Assembly: GCF_030285925.1 (NCBI RefSeq) | Contig: NZ_CP127251.1 | Coordinates: 186,001 to 250,000, forward strand | DNA length: 64,000 nt | Source of the DNA: Devosia sp. YIM 151766 | Lineage (GTDB): Bacteria; Pseudomonadota; Alphaproteobacteria; Rhizobiales; Devosiaceae | Direction: 5' to 3' | Part shown: piece after piece, positions 9,313 to 17,646 of the stretch | How positions within the stretch are numbered: position 1 is the stretch's first letter | Layout: each line of letters opens with the position of its first letter | Translations under genes and position numbers: made by a program | Notes under the pieces: generated by a model | Told to the model about the DNA's origin: nothing | What the model saw: the letters and a program-made list of their open reading frames with translations, nothing else | Database searches by the model: none

Positions 9313-10403
9313 TGACGCCGGTCTGGTCCGCACAGCAGGACGCGGCCCTGATCGCCGTTTCCCAATGGCTCAAGGACAGGAACGGGCCGCAGGTCTTCCG
9401 CCTGTTCGGCTGGGCGGGGACCGGCAAATCGACGCTGGCCGTGCATCTGGCGCAGGACGTGCGGGTGGTCAAATACGCCGCCTTCACCGGCAAGGCGGCA
9501 ATGGTGATGCGCAAGCGCGGCTGCAAGGGCGCGCAGACCATCCATAGCCTGATCTATACGCTGGTCAGCGAGAAGGAGGGCGAGCCGCGCTTCGTGCTCG
9601 ACCCGGAAAGCCCGGCCGCCGATGCCGATCTCATCGTCATCGACGAGGTGTCGATGGTGGACGAGCAATTGGGCGCCGACCTCCTGTCCTTCGGGGTCAA
9701 GGTGCTGGTGCTGGGCGATCCGTTCCAATTGCCGCCGGTGCAGGGGGCCGGGTTCTTCATCAATGAGGAACCCGACATCATGCTGACCGAAATCCACCGC
9801 CAGGCGGCGGATAATCCGATCATCCAGCTCTCGATGGCGGTGCGCGAGGGCGGCGTGCTCGATCACGGGCGTTATGGGGAAAGCCTGGTCGTCGGGCGCG
9901 ACGCGGTGGACCGCAATGCCGTGCTGGAGGCCGATCAGGTGCTGGTGGGGCGCAACAAGACGCGGCTGACCTATAATGACCGGCTGCGGGAGCTCAAGGG
10001 CCTGCCCTTTCACGAGCCGGTCGTGGGCGACCGCATGGTGTGCCTCAGGAACAATCCGCGCAAACGCCTGCTCAACGGGCAGATCTGGATCGTCACCGAG
10101 GTGACGCGGCGCGCCAATGGCAAATATTCGCTGCTGCTGGCCGATGACGAGGGCAAGGGCGAAACGCGGGTGCTGACCCACAAGGCCTTCTTCTCGGGCG
10201 AGGAAGAGGCGATGGGCTGGGCCGAAAGACGGCAATTCGACGAATTCACCTTCGGCTATTGCCTCACCGTGCACAAGGCGCAGGGCAGCCAATGGGACAA
10301 TGTCTATCTGTTCGACGAGAGCTTCGTGTTCCGCGAGGAGCGGGCACGCTGGCTCTATACGGGGATCACCAGGGCGGCGGAGCGGATCACTATTGTGAGC
10401 TGA
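9312..10403 (+). CDS. Small SF1 DNA helicase, RecD/Dda-like
   Basis: This 363-residue ATP-dependent helicase has Walker A GWAGTGKST at 33-41, Walker B DEVSMVDE at 111-118, GDPFQLPPV at 135-143, and C-terminal motifs LTVHKAQGSQW and TGITRAAERI of the UvrD_C_2 fold. It is far shorter than RecD and lacks its N-terminal domain, so it resembles phage Dda or stand-alone exonuclease-V-alpha-like helicases. A DNA-repair role is likely but not shown. It overlaps a metabolic FAH gene by one base, an odd functional pairing. Confidence 0.85.
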   Translation: MTPVWSAQQDAALIAVSQWLKDRNGPQVFRLFGWAGTGKSTLAVHLAQDVRVVKYAAFTGKAAMVMRKRGCKGAQTIHSLIYTLVSEKEGEPRFVLDPESPAADADLIVIDEVSMVDEQLGADLLSFGVKVLVLGDPFQLPPVQGAGFFINEEPDIMLTEIHRQAADNPIIQLSMAVREGGVLDHGRYGESLVVGRDAVDRNAVLEADQVLVGRNKTRLTYNDRLRELKGLPFHEPVVGDRMVCLRNNPRKRLLNGQIWIVTEVTRRANGKYSLLLADDEGKGETRVLTHKAFFSGEEEAMGWAERRQFDEFTFGYCLTVHKAQGSQWDNVYLFDESFVFREERARWLYTGITRAAERITIVS

Positions 10404-10433
10404 GGGGCGGTGTCTGCTCCGGCGACGGTCCAT

Positions 10434-10518
10434 AGACCTCATGGTGAGCTTGTCGAACCATGGGGTCGCGGCCACGGTGTTACCGACCTCGTCCTTCGAC
10501 AGGCTCAGGATGAGGTCT
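10434..10518 (+). repeat. Dispersed palindromic repeat, copy A
   Basis: This is an 85-bp intergenic element with near-palindromic ends: GACCTCAT..TGAGC at the left and GCTCA..ATGAGGTC at the right. A copy differing at about six positions lies in opposite orientation at 54335-54417. It occupies the gap between the helicase and antiporter genes. The rest of this 310-bp gap (10404-10713) shows only a partial copy and the antiporter leader. Confidence 0.75.
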
Positions 10519-10545
10519 GCGGAAGATCGGGGCTCGATGCGCGAT

Positions 10546-10579
10546 AGACCTCATGGGGAGCCTTGCTGAGCTTGTCGAC
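10546..10579 (+). repeat. Partial copy of dispersed repeat
   Basis: A 34-bp fragment beginning AGACCTCATGG and containing TGAGCTTGTCGA matches the left arm of the 85-bp element 30 bp upstream. It is likely a degenerate or rearranged remnant. Confidence 0.5.
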
Positions 10580-10713
10580 GCACGAACCGCCTTGCCGTCC
10601 CGCCCGGCCAAAGTTCAGACATACTTGACCTGATCAATGGGGTTGGCGCTTGCGCCGGCCCGGTGGTTGTTCCATCCTGAATTCCGGCCATCCAGCCGGC
10701 CATGGAGGCGTGC

Positions 10714-12444
10714 ATGTATCAAGACAGCCCATTGATCGCCACGATCGTCGCGGGGCTGGTGCTGGCCTGCATTTTCGGGATGGTGGCCAAGCGGTTCCGC
10801 TGGCCGCCGCTGGTGGGATATCTGCTGGCCGGCATTCTGGTGGGGCCGCTCATGTCCGGCTTCGGCGCCGATCCCGCAGCGGGGCCGCAATTGGCGGAGC
10901 TGGGCCTGATCCTGCTGATGTTCGGACTGGGCCTGCGTTTCTCGCTGAAGGACCTGATGAAGGTGCGGGCGCCGGCCATTGTCGGGGCGGTGGCGCAGAT
11001 CGGATTTGCCACGCTGCTGGGTACGGGGCTGGGGCTGTCGCTGGGCTGGAGTCCGGGCGGGGCGCTGCTGTTCGGGCTGGCGCTGTCCATGGCCTCGGCC
11101 ATGGTGCTGCTGGCGACGCTGCATGACGGGCCATTGGCCGAGAGCGAGGCGGGCCGGCTCGCCATGGGCTGGCTGATCGTCGGCAATTTCGTTCTGGTGC
11201 TGGCCCTGGTGCTGCTGCCTTCCCTTGCCGGGCTGTACGGCATCGACAGCGGCCTGCACGATCCTTTCGTGTCGCTGGTCGAGCGGTTGGTGGGCGCACC
11301 GATCGGCATCGGGGGCGTCCTGGCGCTGCTCGTGGTCAAGCTGGCGGCTTTTGCCGGCTTCATGCTGGTCATGGGCCGGCGGATCATCCCCTGGCTGCTG
11401 CATTTCACCGATCGTGGCGGCAGCCGCGAATTGTTCCGGCTGGCGGTCCTGGCGCTGGCCCTCGGCCTGGCCCTGGGCTCGGCGGCGCTGTTCGGGGTGT
11501 CGCTGGCGCTGGGCGCTTTTTTCGCCGGCATGATCCTGGCGGAAGACGAGTTCAGCCACCGCGCCGCCATCGGGACGCTGCCGCTGCGCGAAGCGTTTCC
11601 GGTTCTGTTCTTCCTGTCGCTGGGCATGGTGTTCGACCCGATGATCCTGGTGGAGCAGCCGCTCTCGGTGCTGGCGACGCTGTTCATCATCATCATCGGC
11701 AAGTCGGTGGCGGCATTCGCCCTGGCCATGCTGTTCCGGCGCGGGGTGGACACGGCGCTGACCCTTGCCGCCTCATTGGCGCAGATCGGCGAATTCTCCT
11801 TCATTCTCGCCGGCATGGGCGCCGCCTTGACCATCTTGCCGGCCGAGGGCAGGGACCTGATCCTGGCCGGGGCGCTCTTGTCCATCATGCTCAATCCGCT
11901 GGTGTTCCGACTGGCGGAGGGGCTGCGGCCGGCCATGGAGGCGCGGTTCGGCCCCTCGCCAATCCCGGCGCCGGTCGAGCCGGGCATGGCGGCGTCGGAG
12001 CCGGCCCCTGTCGAGCCGCAATTGCCGCCGGGAGAAAATGTGCTGGTGGGCGCGGCGGCGCCATCCGAGCCGGCAAAAGCGGTCGAGGCCGAGCCCGAGC
12101 CGGAGATTGCGGCGGAGATCGAGGTGAAACCGGCGGAGATCGAGGTGGTGGAGGCCGAAATCGTGGAAGCGGCGCCGGCCGATCCGCCGGAAGACCAGGA
12201 GCCGGCCCCGGCCGTGCCGCCGGCTGAGCTGACGCCGATCGAGGTTACGCCGGTTGCGCCGGAAGAGGATGCCGGCGATGTTGGGGAGCCGGCGGTGGCG
12301 GCGGACGCAGCGCCGCCGGCCGTCCCCGACGAGAGTGCGGAAGCGGCCTCCGGGGATGGCGCCGACGCGCCCGAAGCTGTAGAGGTCGTCGTGCCGCCGG
12401 TTGAGCCGGAGCCAAGGGGACGGCGCGGCAAGAGGAAGAAATGA
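10714..12444 (+). CDS. YbaL/KefB-like cation:proton antiporter with acidic Pro/Glu-rich C-terminal tail
   Basis: This is a 576-residue inner-membrane protein. Residues 1 to about 405 form a CPA2 Na+/H+ or K+/H+ exchanger core, with LVGYLLAGILVGP near 33-45 and LAELGLILLMFGLGLRFSLKDL at about 60-81, both typical of E. coli YbaL. Instead of the usual RCK/TrkA-N nucleotide-binding domain, residues 411-576 are a low-complexity Pro/Glu/Ala/Val tail ending in a basic cluster RGRRGKRKK. The ATG at 10714 has GGAGG six bases upstream; ATG 10702 contains that site. Its stop overlaps the Rrf2 regulator gene by 4 bp. Confidence 0.88.
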   Translation: MYQDSPLIATIVAGLVLACIFGMVAKRFRWPPLVGYLLAGILVGPLMSGFGADPAAGPQLAELGLILLMFGLGLRFSLKDLMKVRAPAIVGAVAQIGFATLLGTGLGLSLGWSPGGALLFGLALSMASAMVLLATLHDGPLAESEAGRLAMGWLIVGNFVLVLALVLLPSLAGLYGIDSGLHDPFVSLVERLVGAPIGIGGVLALLVVKLAAFAGFMLVMGRRIIPWLLHFTDRGGSRELFRLAVLALALGLALGSAALFGVSLALGAFFAGMILAEDEFSHRAAIGTLPLREAFPVLFFLSLGMVFDPMILVEQPLSVLATLFIIIIGKSVAAFALAMLFRRGVDTALTLAASLAQIGEFSFILAGMGAALTILPAEGRDLILAGALLSIMLNPLVFRLAEGLRPAMEARFGPSPIPAPVEPGMAASEPAPVEPQLPPGENVLVGAAAPSEPAKAVEAEPEPEIAAEIEVKPAEIEVVEAEIVEAAPADPPEDQEPAPAVPPAELTPIEVTPVAPEEDAGDVGEPAVAADAAPPAVPDESAEAASGDGADAPEAVEVVVPPVEPEPRGRRGKRKK

Positions 12445-12881
12445 TTTCGCAGAAGGCAAAATATGCCCTGCGCGCCCTGGTGTCGCTGGCGCGGGCGGGG
12501 CGCGGGGAAAATCGCATGATCGGTGAGATTTCGCGCGAACAGGCGATCCCCAAGAAATTTCTCGAGCAGATTCTTTTGGAGCTGAAACGCGCCGGCTTCG
12601 TCGCCAGCCGCCGCGGCCGCATGGGCGGCTATGGGCTGCTCATGGCCCCCGAGGACATCACGTATGGCGAAGTGCTGCGGCTGATCGACGGCCCGATCGC
12701 GCCGCTGCCCTGCCTGTCCAAGATCGCCTATCGCAAATGCGAGGATTGCCAGGACGAGAGCTCCTGCGAAATCCGTCACGTCTTCGAACGGGTGACGCTG
12801 GCCACGCGGGCGGTGCTCGACCGCACCAGCCTGGCCGATTCGCTGAACCTCGAGGACCTGCCGGTCGACGAGGTGGCGTGA
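12441..12881 (+). CDS. Rrf2-family transcriptional regulator with Cys cluster
   Basis: This 146-residue winged-helix DNA-binding protein starts MISQKAKYALRAL, typical of Rrf2 proteins. The wing segment RRGRMGGYGL is near 57-66. Cys91, Cys100, Cys103 and Cys109 could hold an iron-sulfur cluster or act as a redox sensor; the spacing differs from IscR. It is translationally coupled to the antiporter, so control of antiporter expression is one possibility. The acidic tail (NLEDLPVDEVA) is not conserved in the family. It is not RirA by sequence. Confidence 0.85.
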   Translation: MISQKAKYALRALVSLARAGRGENRMIGEISREQAIPKKFLEQILLELKRAGFVASRRGRMGGYGLLMAPEDITYGEVLRLIDGPIAPLPCLSKIAYRKCEDCQDESSCEIRHVFERVTLATRAVLDRTSLADSLNLEDLPVDEVA

Positions 12882-12939
12882 GGGGCGGCCGCGGCCGGCT
12901 ACAATTCCTGCATAATCGGCACCAGTCCTCGCTCCGCCA

Positions 12940-12960
12940 CCCTCCCATCAAGGGGGAGGG
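12940..12960. repeat. GC-rich hairpin repeat CCCTCCC/GGGAGGG
   Basis: A 7-bp perfect stem with a 7-base loop lies between the Rrf2 and purU stop codons. Similar G-rich hairpins occur at 16317, 23433 and 62869. There is no T-run, so it is a dispersed intergenic hairpin rather than a classical terminator. Confidence 0.5.
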
Positions 12961-13012
12961 CGGGAAGGAGCCGCCGATTCCGTAAATAAGCAGACCTCCC
13001 GCGCCCCGGAGG

Positions 13013-13867
13013 TCAGCCGAACACCACGGTCTTCTTGCCATTGAGCATGACGCGGCTTTCCAGGTGGAGCTTGACGGCGCGGGCGAGGACGCGGCTTTCG
13101 ATGTCGCGGCCGGCGGCGACCAGGTCTTCGGGGCTCATCGCATGGGTGACGCGGGCGGTTTCCTGCTCGATGATCGGGCCTTCGTCGAGGTCGGGCGTGA
13201 CGTAATGGGCGGTGGCGCCGATGATCTTGACGCCGCGCTCATGGGCCTGGTGATAGGGCTTGGCGCCCTTGAAGCTGGGCAGGAACGAATGGTGGATATT
13301 GATCACCTGGCCGAACAGCCGGGTGGAGAGATTGTCCGACAGCACCTGCATGTAACGGGCCAGGACCACCAGATCGGCGCCGCTGGATTTGACCAGGTCG
13401 AGGACCTGCGCTTCCTGGGCGGCCTTGGTGTCCTTGGTGACCGGCAGGTAATGATAGGGAATGCCGGCATCCTCGGCGATCCTGCGGGCATCCTCATGAT
13501 TGGAGATCACGGCGGCGACCTCGGCGTCGAGCCAGCCGACGCGAATCTGGTAGAGCAGGTGCAGCAGCGTATGATCGAATTTGGAGACCATGATGACCAG
13601 GCGCTTCTTGCGGCTGCGGTCGGTCAGGGCCGTCTGCATGTCGAAGCGGGCAATGGGCGATTTCAGCGCTGTCTCGATGTGGTCGCGGCTGACCTGTTCG
13701 GGGGCGGCGAAGGCCAGGCGCATGAAGAAGCGGCCGGTCTCCCGGTCCCAGAACTGGTTGCTTTCGGCGATATTGGCATTGAGCGCCGCCAGCTCGGTAG
13801 TGATGGCCGCGACGATGCCGGGGCGGTCGGCGCAGCTGAGGGTGAGGACGAAATTGGCCGAAGACAC
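13013..13867 (-). CDS. purU: Formyltetrahydrofolate deformylase
   Basis: PurU hydrolyses 10-formyl-THF to THF and formate, balancing one-carbon units. The 284-residue protein has an N-terminal ACT domain (about 1-80, beginning LSCADRPGIVAAIT) and a formyltransferase-like hydrolase domain with NIHHSFLPSFKGA and the catalytic HYVTPDLDEGP region. The start is GTG, supported by GGGAGG five bases upstream. It converges with the Rrf2 gene and is apparently transcribed alone. Confidence 0.94.
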   Translation of the reverse strand: MSSANFVLTLSCADRPGIVAAITTELAALNANIAESNQFWDRETGRFFMRLAFAAPEQVSRDHIETALKSPIARFDMQTALTDRSRKKRLVIMVSKFDHTLLHLLYQIRVGWLDAEVAAVISNHEDARRIAEDAGIPYHYLPVTKDTKAAQEAQVLDLVKSSGADLVVLARYMQVLSDNLSTRLFGQVINIHHSFLPSFKGAKPYHQAHERGVKIIGATAHYVTPDLDEGPIIEQETARVTHAMSPEDLVAAGRDIESRVLARAVKLHLESRVMLNGKKTVVFG

Positions 13868-14006
13868 GCAAGCCTCCCTGTAAAACGTTTGGCAGCGGTA
13901 TCAATGGCGCAGGTCGTTCCGTCAAGCCTGGAGCCGGCGGATCGCGCCGCCAGGGGGAAGCGGATTGTCGCGGAACCGGTCCGGCAATGACGGGGACGGG
14001 CGGCTG

Positions 14007-14040
14007 AAAACAGAAAAGGGCCACCCTGACGGGCAGCCCT
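14007..14040 (-). terminator. Rho-independent terminator of a small minus-strand transcript
   Basis: On the minus strand a GGGCTGCCC / GGGTGGCCC stem (9 pairs, two of them G-U, 4-base loop) is followed by TTTTCTGTTTT. It lies about 40 bp beyond the stop of the 23-codon ORF and 140 bp before purU, so it would separate the two units. Confidence 0.75.
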
Positions 14041-14078
14041 TCCCTGAGTTATCGGCCTTGAGGGCCAGGAGGCGTGTG

Positions 14079-14150
14079 TTAGCCGAAATCACTCCCAGTC
14101 AACACGCGAAAACCCAGACCTTCTTCAAGAGCCATAATCTCATAAGACAC
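14079..14150 (-). CDS. Possible 23-residue small protein in its own transcription unit
   Basis: A GTG at 14150 follows an AAAGGAGG ribosome site by seven bases and opens a 23-codon frame beginning MSYEIMALEEG and ending GSDFG-stop. The ORF has no recognisable family. A candidate promoter (TGGACA-N17-CACACT) lies upstream and a good terminator downstream, giving a predicted transcript of about 170 nt. The 3' part carries a CCTCC that can pair with the ribosome site, so the RNA could be self-regulated or be a dual-function small RNA. The peptide sequence is acidic and not membrane-like. Confidence 0.5.
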   Translation of the reverse strand: MSYEIMALEEGLGFRVLTGSDFG

Positions 14151-14186
14151 TGGACCACCTCCTTTGCATTGGTTGAACATGAGAGG

Positions 14187-14215
14187 AGTGTGCCCCGGTT
14201 TGGCCGGACTGTCCA
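14187..14215 (-). promoter_or_regulatory. Candidate promoter of the 23-codon gene
   Basis: The minus strand reads TGGACA (14215-14210), 17 bp, then CACACT (14192-14187). This predicts a start near 14180 and a 30-nt leader to the GTG codon. The -10 match is weak. Confidence 0.4.
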
Positions 14216-14250
14216 GCCACGAAAGATAGCGGGGGCCGATGCTCCGGCCC

Positions 14251-14273
14251 CGTCCTTCGACAGGCTGAGGATG
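14251..14273 (+). repeat. Partial copy of the 85-bp dispersed repeat
   Basis: CGTCCTTCGACAGGCTGAGG plus ATG matches the right arm of the element at 10434 almost exactly. A short ATCTCATGGACC stretch near 14305 may be a further fragment. It lies after potI, between potI and the small minus-strand unit. Confidence 0.5.
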
Positions 14274-14314
14274 CGGCCGCACGCGAGCGCTGCATTTTCA
14301 TAGATCTCATGGAC

Positions 14315-15127
14315 CTATGCCCGCGCCCTCTTCGGCCGGCTTCGGAGCTGGATGATGGTGGCGGCCAGGACGCCCAGGGCGACGATGCCGATGATGATGG
14401 TGGCCAGGGCATTGACGTCGGGGGAGACGCCGAGGCGGACCTTGGAGAAGATCACCATGGGCAGGGTGGAGGAGCCGGGGCCGGAGACGAAGCTGGCAAT
14501 GACCAGGTCGTCGAGCGACAAGGTGAAGCCGAGCAGCCAGCCCGATACCAAAGCCGGGGCGATGATGGGCAGGGTGACGTCGAAAAAGGTGCGGACCGGG
14601 CTGGCGCCGAGATCCATGGCGGCTTCCTCGAGACTCCGGTCGAAATCGGCGAGGCGCGATTGCACCACGACCGCGACATAGGCGGTGCAGAAGGTGGCAT
14701 GGGCGATGACGATGGTGAGGATGCCCCGTCCCTGCGGCCAGCCCAACAGGCTCTCCATGGCCACGAAGAGCAGCAGCAGCGACAGGCCGGTAATGACATC
14801 GGGCATGACCAGCGGCGCCGAGACCATGCCGGCGAACAGCGTCCGTCCGCGGAAGCGGCGGAAGCGCACCAGGGCCACGGCGGCCAGCGTGCCCAGCACC
14901 AGGGCGATACTGGCGCTGAGCGCGGCGATTTGCAGGCTGAGCCAGGCGGCGTTGAGCATTTGCGGATCGCGGAACAGCTCGCCATACCATTTGAACGAGA
15001 AGCCGGACCACACGGTCACCAGCCGGTTCTCGTTGAACGAGAAGATGACGAGGCTGACAATGGGGGCATAGAGGAAGGAAAAGCCCAGGGCGGCGGCGAT
15101 GGGCAGGAACCAGCGTCGAGAGAACAT
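14315..15127 (-). CDS. potI: Spermidine/putrescine ABC transporter permease
   Basis: This 270-residue inner-membrane permease has six predicted helices and an EAA loop (EEAAMDLGASPVRTFFDVTLP). It pairs with the PotH-like permease one base upstream. I chose the ATG at 15127 because the longer frame would run into potH with an unrelated Pro/Ser-rich extension. It is the last gene of the potF-G-H-I order, importing polyamines (putrescine type by gene order). Confidence 0.9.
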   Translation of the reverse strand: MFSRRWFLPIAAALGFSFLYAPIVSLVIFSFNENRLVTVWSGFSFKWYGELFRDPQMLNAAWLSLQIAALSASIALVLGTLAAVALVRFRRFRGRTLFAGMVSAPLVMPDVITGLSLLLLFVAMESLLGWPQGRGILTIVIAHATFCTAYVAVVVQSRLADFDRSLEEAAMDLGASPVRTFFDVTLPIIAPALVSGWLLGFTLSLDDLVIASFVSGPGSSTLPMVIFSKVRLGVSPDVNALATIIIGIVALGVLAATIIQLRSRPKRARA

Positions 15128-15128
15128 G

Positions 15129-16079
15129 CTACTTCTCCACCACGGCGCTCTGGGCGCGCTGCAACAGCATGATCGGCACGACGACCACGACCAGCATGGC
15201 GACGGCGACGGCGGCGGCGCGCGGCCAATTGGCGGCGCTGAAGAATTCATCCCACAGCACGCGGCCGATCATCAGGGTTTCGGGGCCGCCGAGCAGCGAG
15301 GGAATGACGAATTCGCCGATGGCGGGAATGAAGACCAGCATGGAGCCGGCGACGATGCCCGGCAGCGACAGCGGCAGGGTGATGGTGAGGAAGGTGCGCA
15401 GCGGCTTGGCGCCGAGATCGGCCGAGGCTTCGAGCAGCGAGGAATCCAGCTTCACCAGCGTCGTGTAGAGCGGCAGGATCATAAAGGGCAGATAGGTATA
15501 GACGAGGCCGACATAGACGGCGAAATCGGTCTGCATCATCACCAGGGGCTCGATGCCGAACAGGCCAAGAAACTGGTTGATGACGCCATTGCCGCGCATG
15601 AAGCCGGTCAGCGCATAGACGCGCAGCAGGAGCGAGGTGAAGAAGGGCAGGATGACCAGCATCAACAGCACATTGCGCCAGGGATCGGGCGCCCGGGCAA
15701 TGGCATAGGCCATCGGATAGCCGATCAGCAGGGTGATGATGGTGGCGATGAAGGCGATGCGGATCGAGGAGAGATAGGCCGCGACATAGAGATTGTCGGT
15801 GAACAGGCGGATGTAATTGTTCAGATGCAGCGTGAGCTGCACCATGCCTTCCTCGCTGGTGAGCAGCGGCGAATAGGGCGGGCGGCCGAACTGCTTGGTG
15901 GTCAGCGAAATGCCGAAGACCACGAAGAGCGGAATGAGAAAGAAGACGAAAAGCCAGACCAGAGGCGCGGCCAGCACCAGCATGCGCCCGGTTATGCCGA
16001 CCTTGGCCAGGCCGCGCTCGACGGCGTTCCAGGGCTTGAGACGCCGGGGCGGGGGATAGGTGGGGTCGTGGCTGGTCAT
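15129..16079 (-). CDS. potH: Spermidine/putrescine ABC transporter permease
   Basis: This is a 316-residue permease with six helices. A hydrophilic N-terminus (TSHDPTYPPPRR) is followed by a first helix near residues 30-55. The EAA loop reads EASADLGAKPLRTFLTITLP. It forms the membrane channel with PotI. Its TAG is one base from the potI ATG, so they are coupled. A gap of 286 bp with repeat hairpins separates it from potG. Confidence 0.9.
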   Translation of the reverse strand: MTSHDPTYPPPRRLKPWNAVERGLAKVGITGRMLVLAAPLVWLFVFFLIPLFVVFGISLTTKQFGRPPYSPLLTSEEGMVQLTLHLNNYIRLFTDNLYVAAYLSSIRIAFIATIITLLIGYPMAYAIARAPDPWRNVLLMLVILPFFTSLLLRVYALTGFMRGNGVINQFLGLFGIEPLVMMQTDFAVYVGLVYTYLPFMILPLYTTLVKLDSSLLEASADLGAKPLRTFLTITLPLSLPGIVAGSMLVFIPAIGEFVIPSLLGGPETLMIGRVLWDEFFSAANWPRAAAVAVAMLVVVVVPIMLLQRAQSAVVEK

Positions 16080-16185
16080 GGAATTGCCCCGTCGCTGGCA
16101 GCGCGGTTTTTTGCGTGTGCTGCCGCTGCATTTTTCCTCGAGGTCGCCCCCGCGGATGCGGGAACCTCCGTTTTGTTAACAGAGA

Positions 16186-16203
16186 TTCCCGCTTTCGCGG
16201 GAA
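16186..16203. repeat. Hairpin TTCCCGC-TTTC-GCGGGAA
   Basis: A perfect 7-bp inverted repeat lies in the 286-bp gap between potG and potH. The gap also holds a GC-rich block at 16291-16339. No gene is visible in this gap. Confidence 0.5.
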
Positions 16204-16290
16204 TGACGCCATGGTCCGGCATGGCGACCGTGCCCTTGAGAGGGAGGAAAGTGCAGAAGCCGACAATGCCGTGCCGGGCTGAGGGAATGC

Positions 16291-16339
16291 CCCCCTCACC
16301 CGGCGCTGCGCGCCGACCTCTCCCCGAGACGGAGAGGTG
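16291..16339. repeat. Composite hairpin element in pot operon gap
   Basis: Two adjacent inverted repeats, GGCGC-TGC-GCGCC and CCTCTCC-N7-GGAGAGG, are the type of short repeat often scattered between genes in these bacteria. Lying inside the pot operon, it may lower readthrough or stabilise the upstream mRNA. Confidence 0.55.
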
Positions 16340-16365
16340 GCCTGCGGCCATGATCTCAAGCGCGC

Positions 16366-17517
<1,152 letters not shown>

Positions 17518-17602
17518 TTAAAATCCCGGGGCGATCACCGCCATCCCAGTAGACGTCGTCCTGGCCGGTCGAAGCACGGATGCCTCCGAGCCAGAGGTGT
17601 TG

Positions 17603-17635
17603 AAAGTTCGAAAGGGGCGGCTTTGGAGCCGCCCC
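17603..17635 (-). terminator. Attenuator-like hairpin between potF and potG
   Basis: A 9-bp perfect stem (GGGGCGGCT / AGCCGCCCC, 4-base loop) is followed on the minus strand by TTTCGAACTTT. Partial termination or mRNA protection here would give more binding protein than ATPase, a common arrangement in binding-protein operons. Confidence 0.6.
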
Positions 17636-17646
17636 CTGGTCTTGAA

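Noticed and set aside
10719..12779. 686-codon antisense frame over the antiporter
   Set aside because: Ser/Pro/Ala-rich shadow of the repetitive acidic tail coding sequence.
12441..12881. Rrf2 protein as RirA, the binder of the iron box at 21947
   Set aside because: Cys spacing and sequence differ from RirA and the neighbour is an antiporter.
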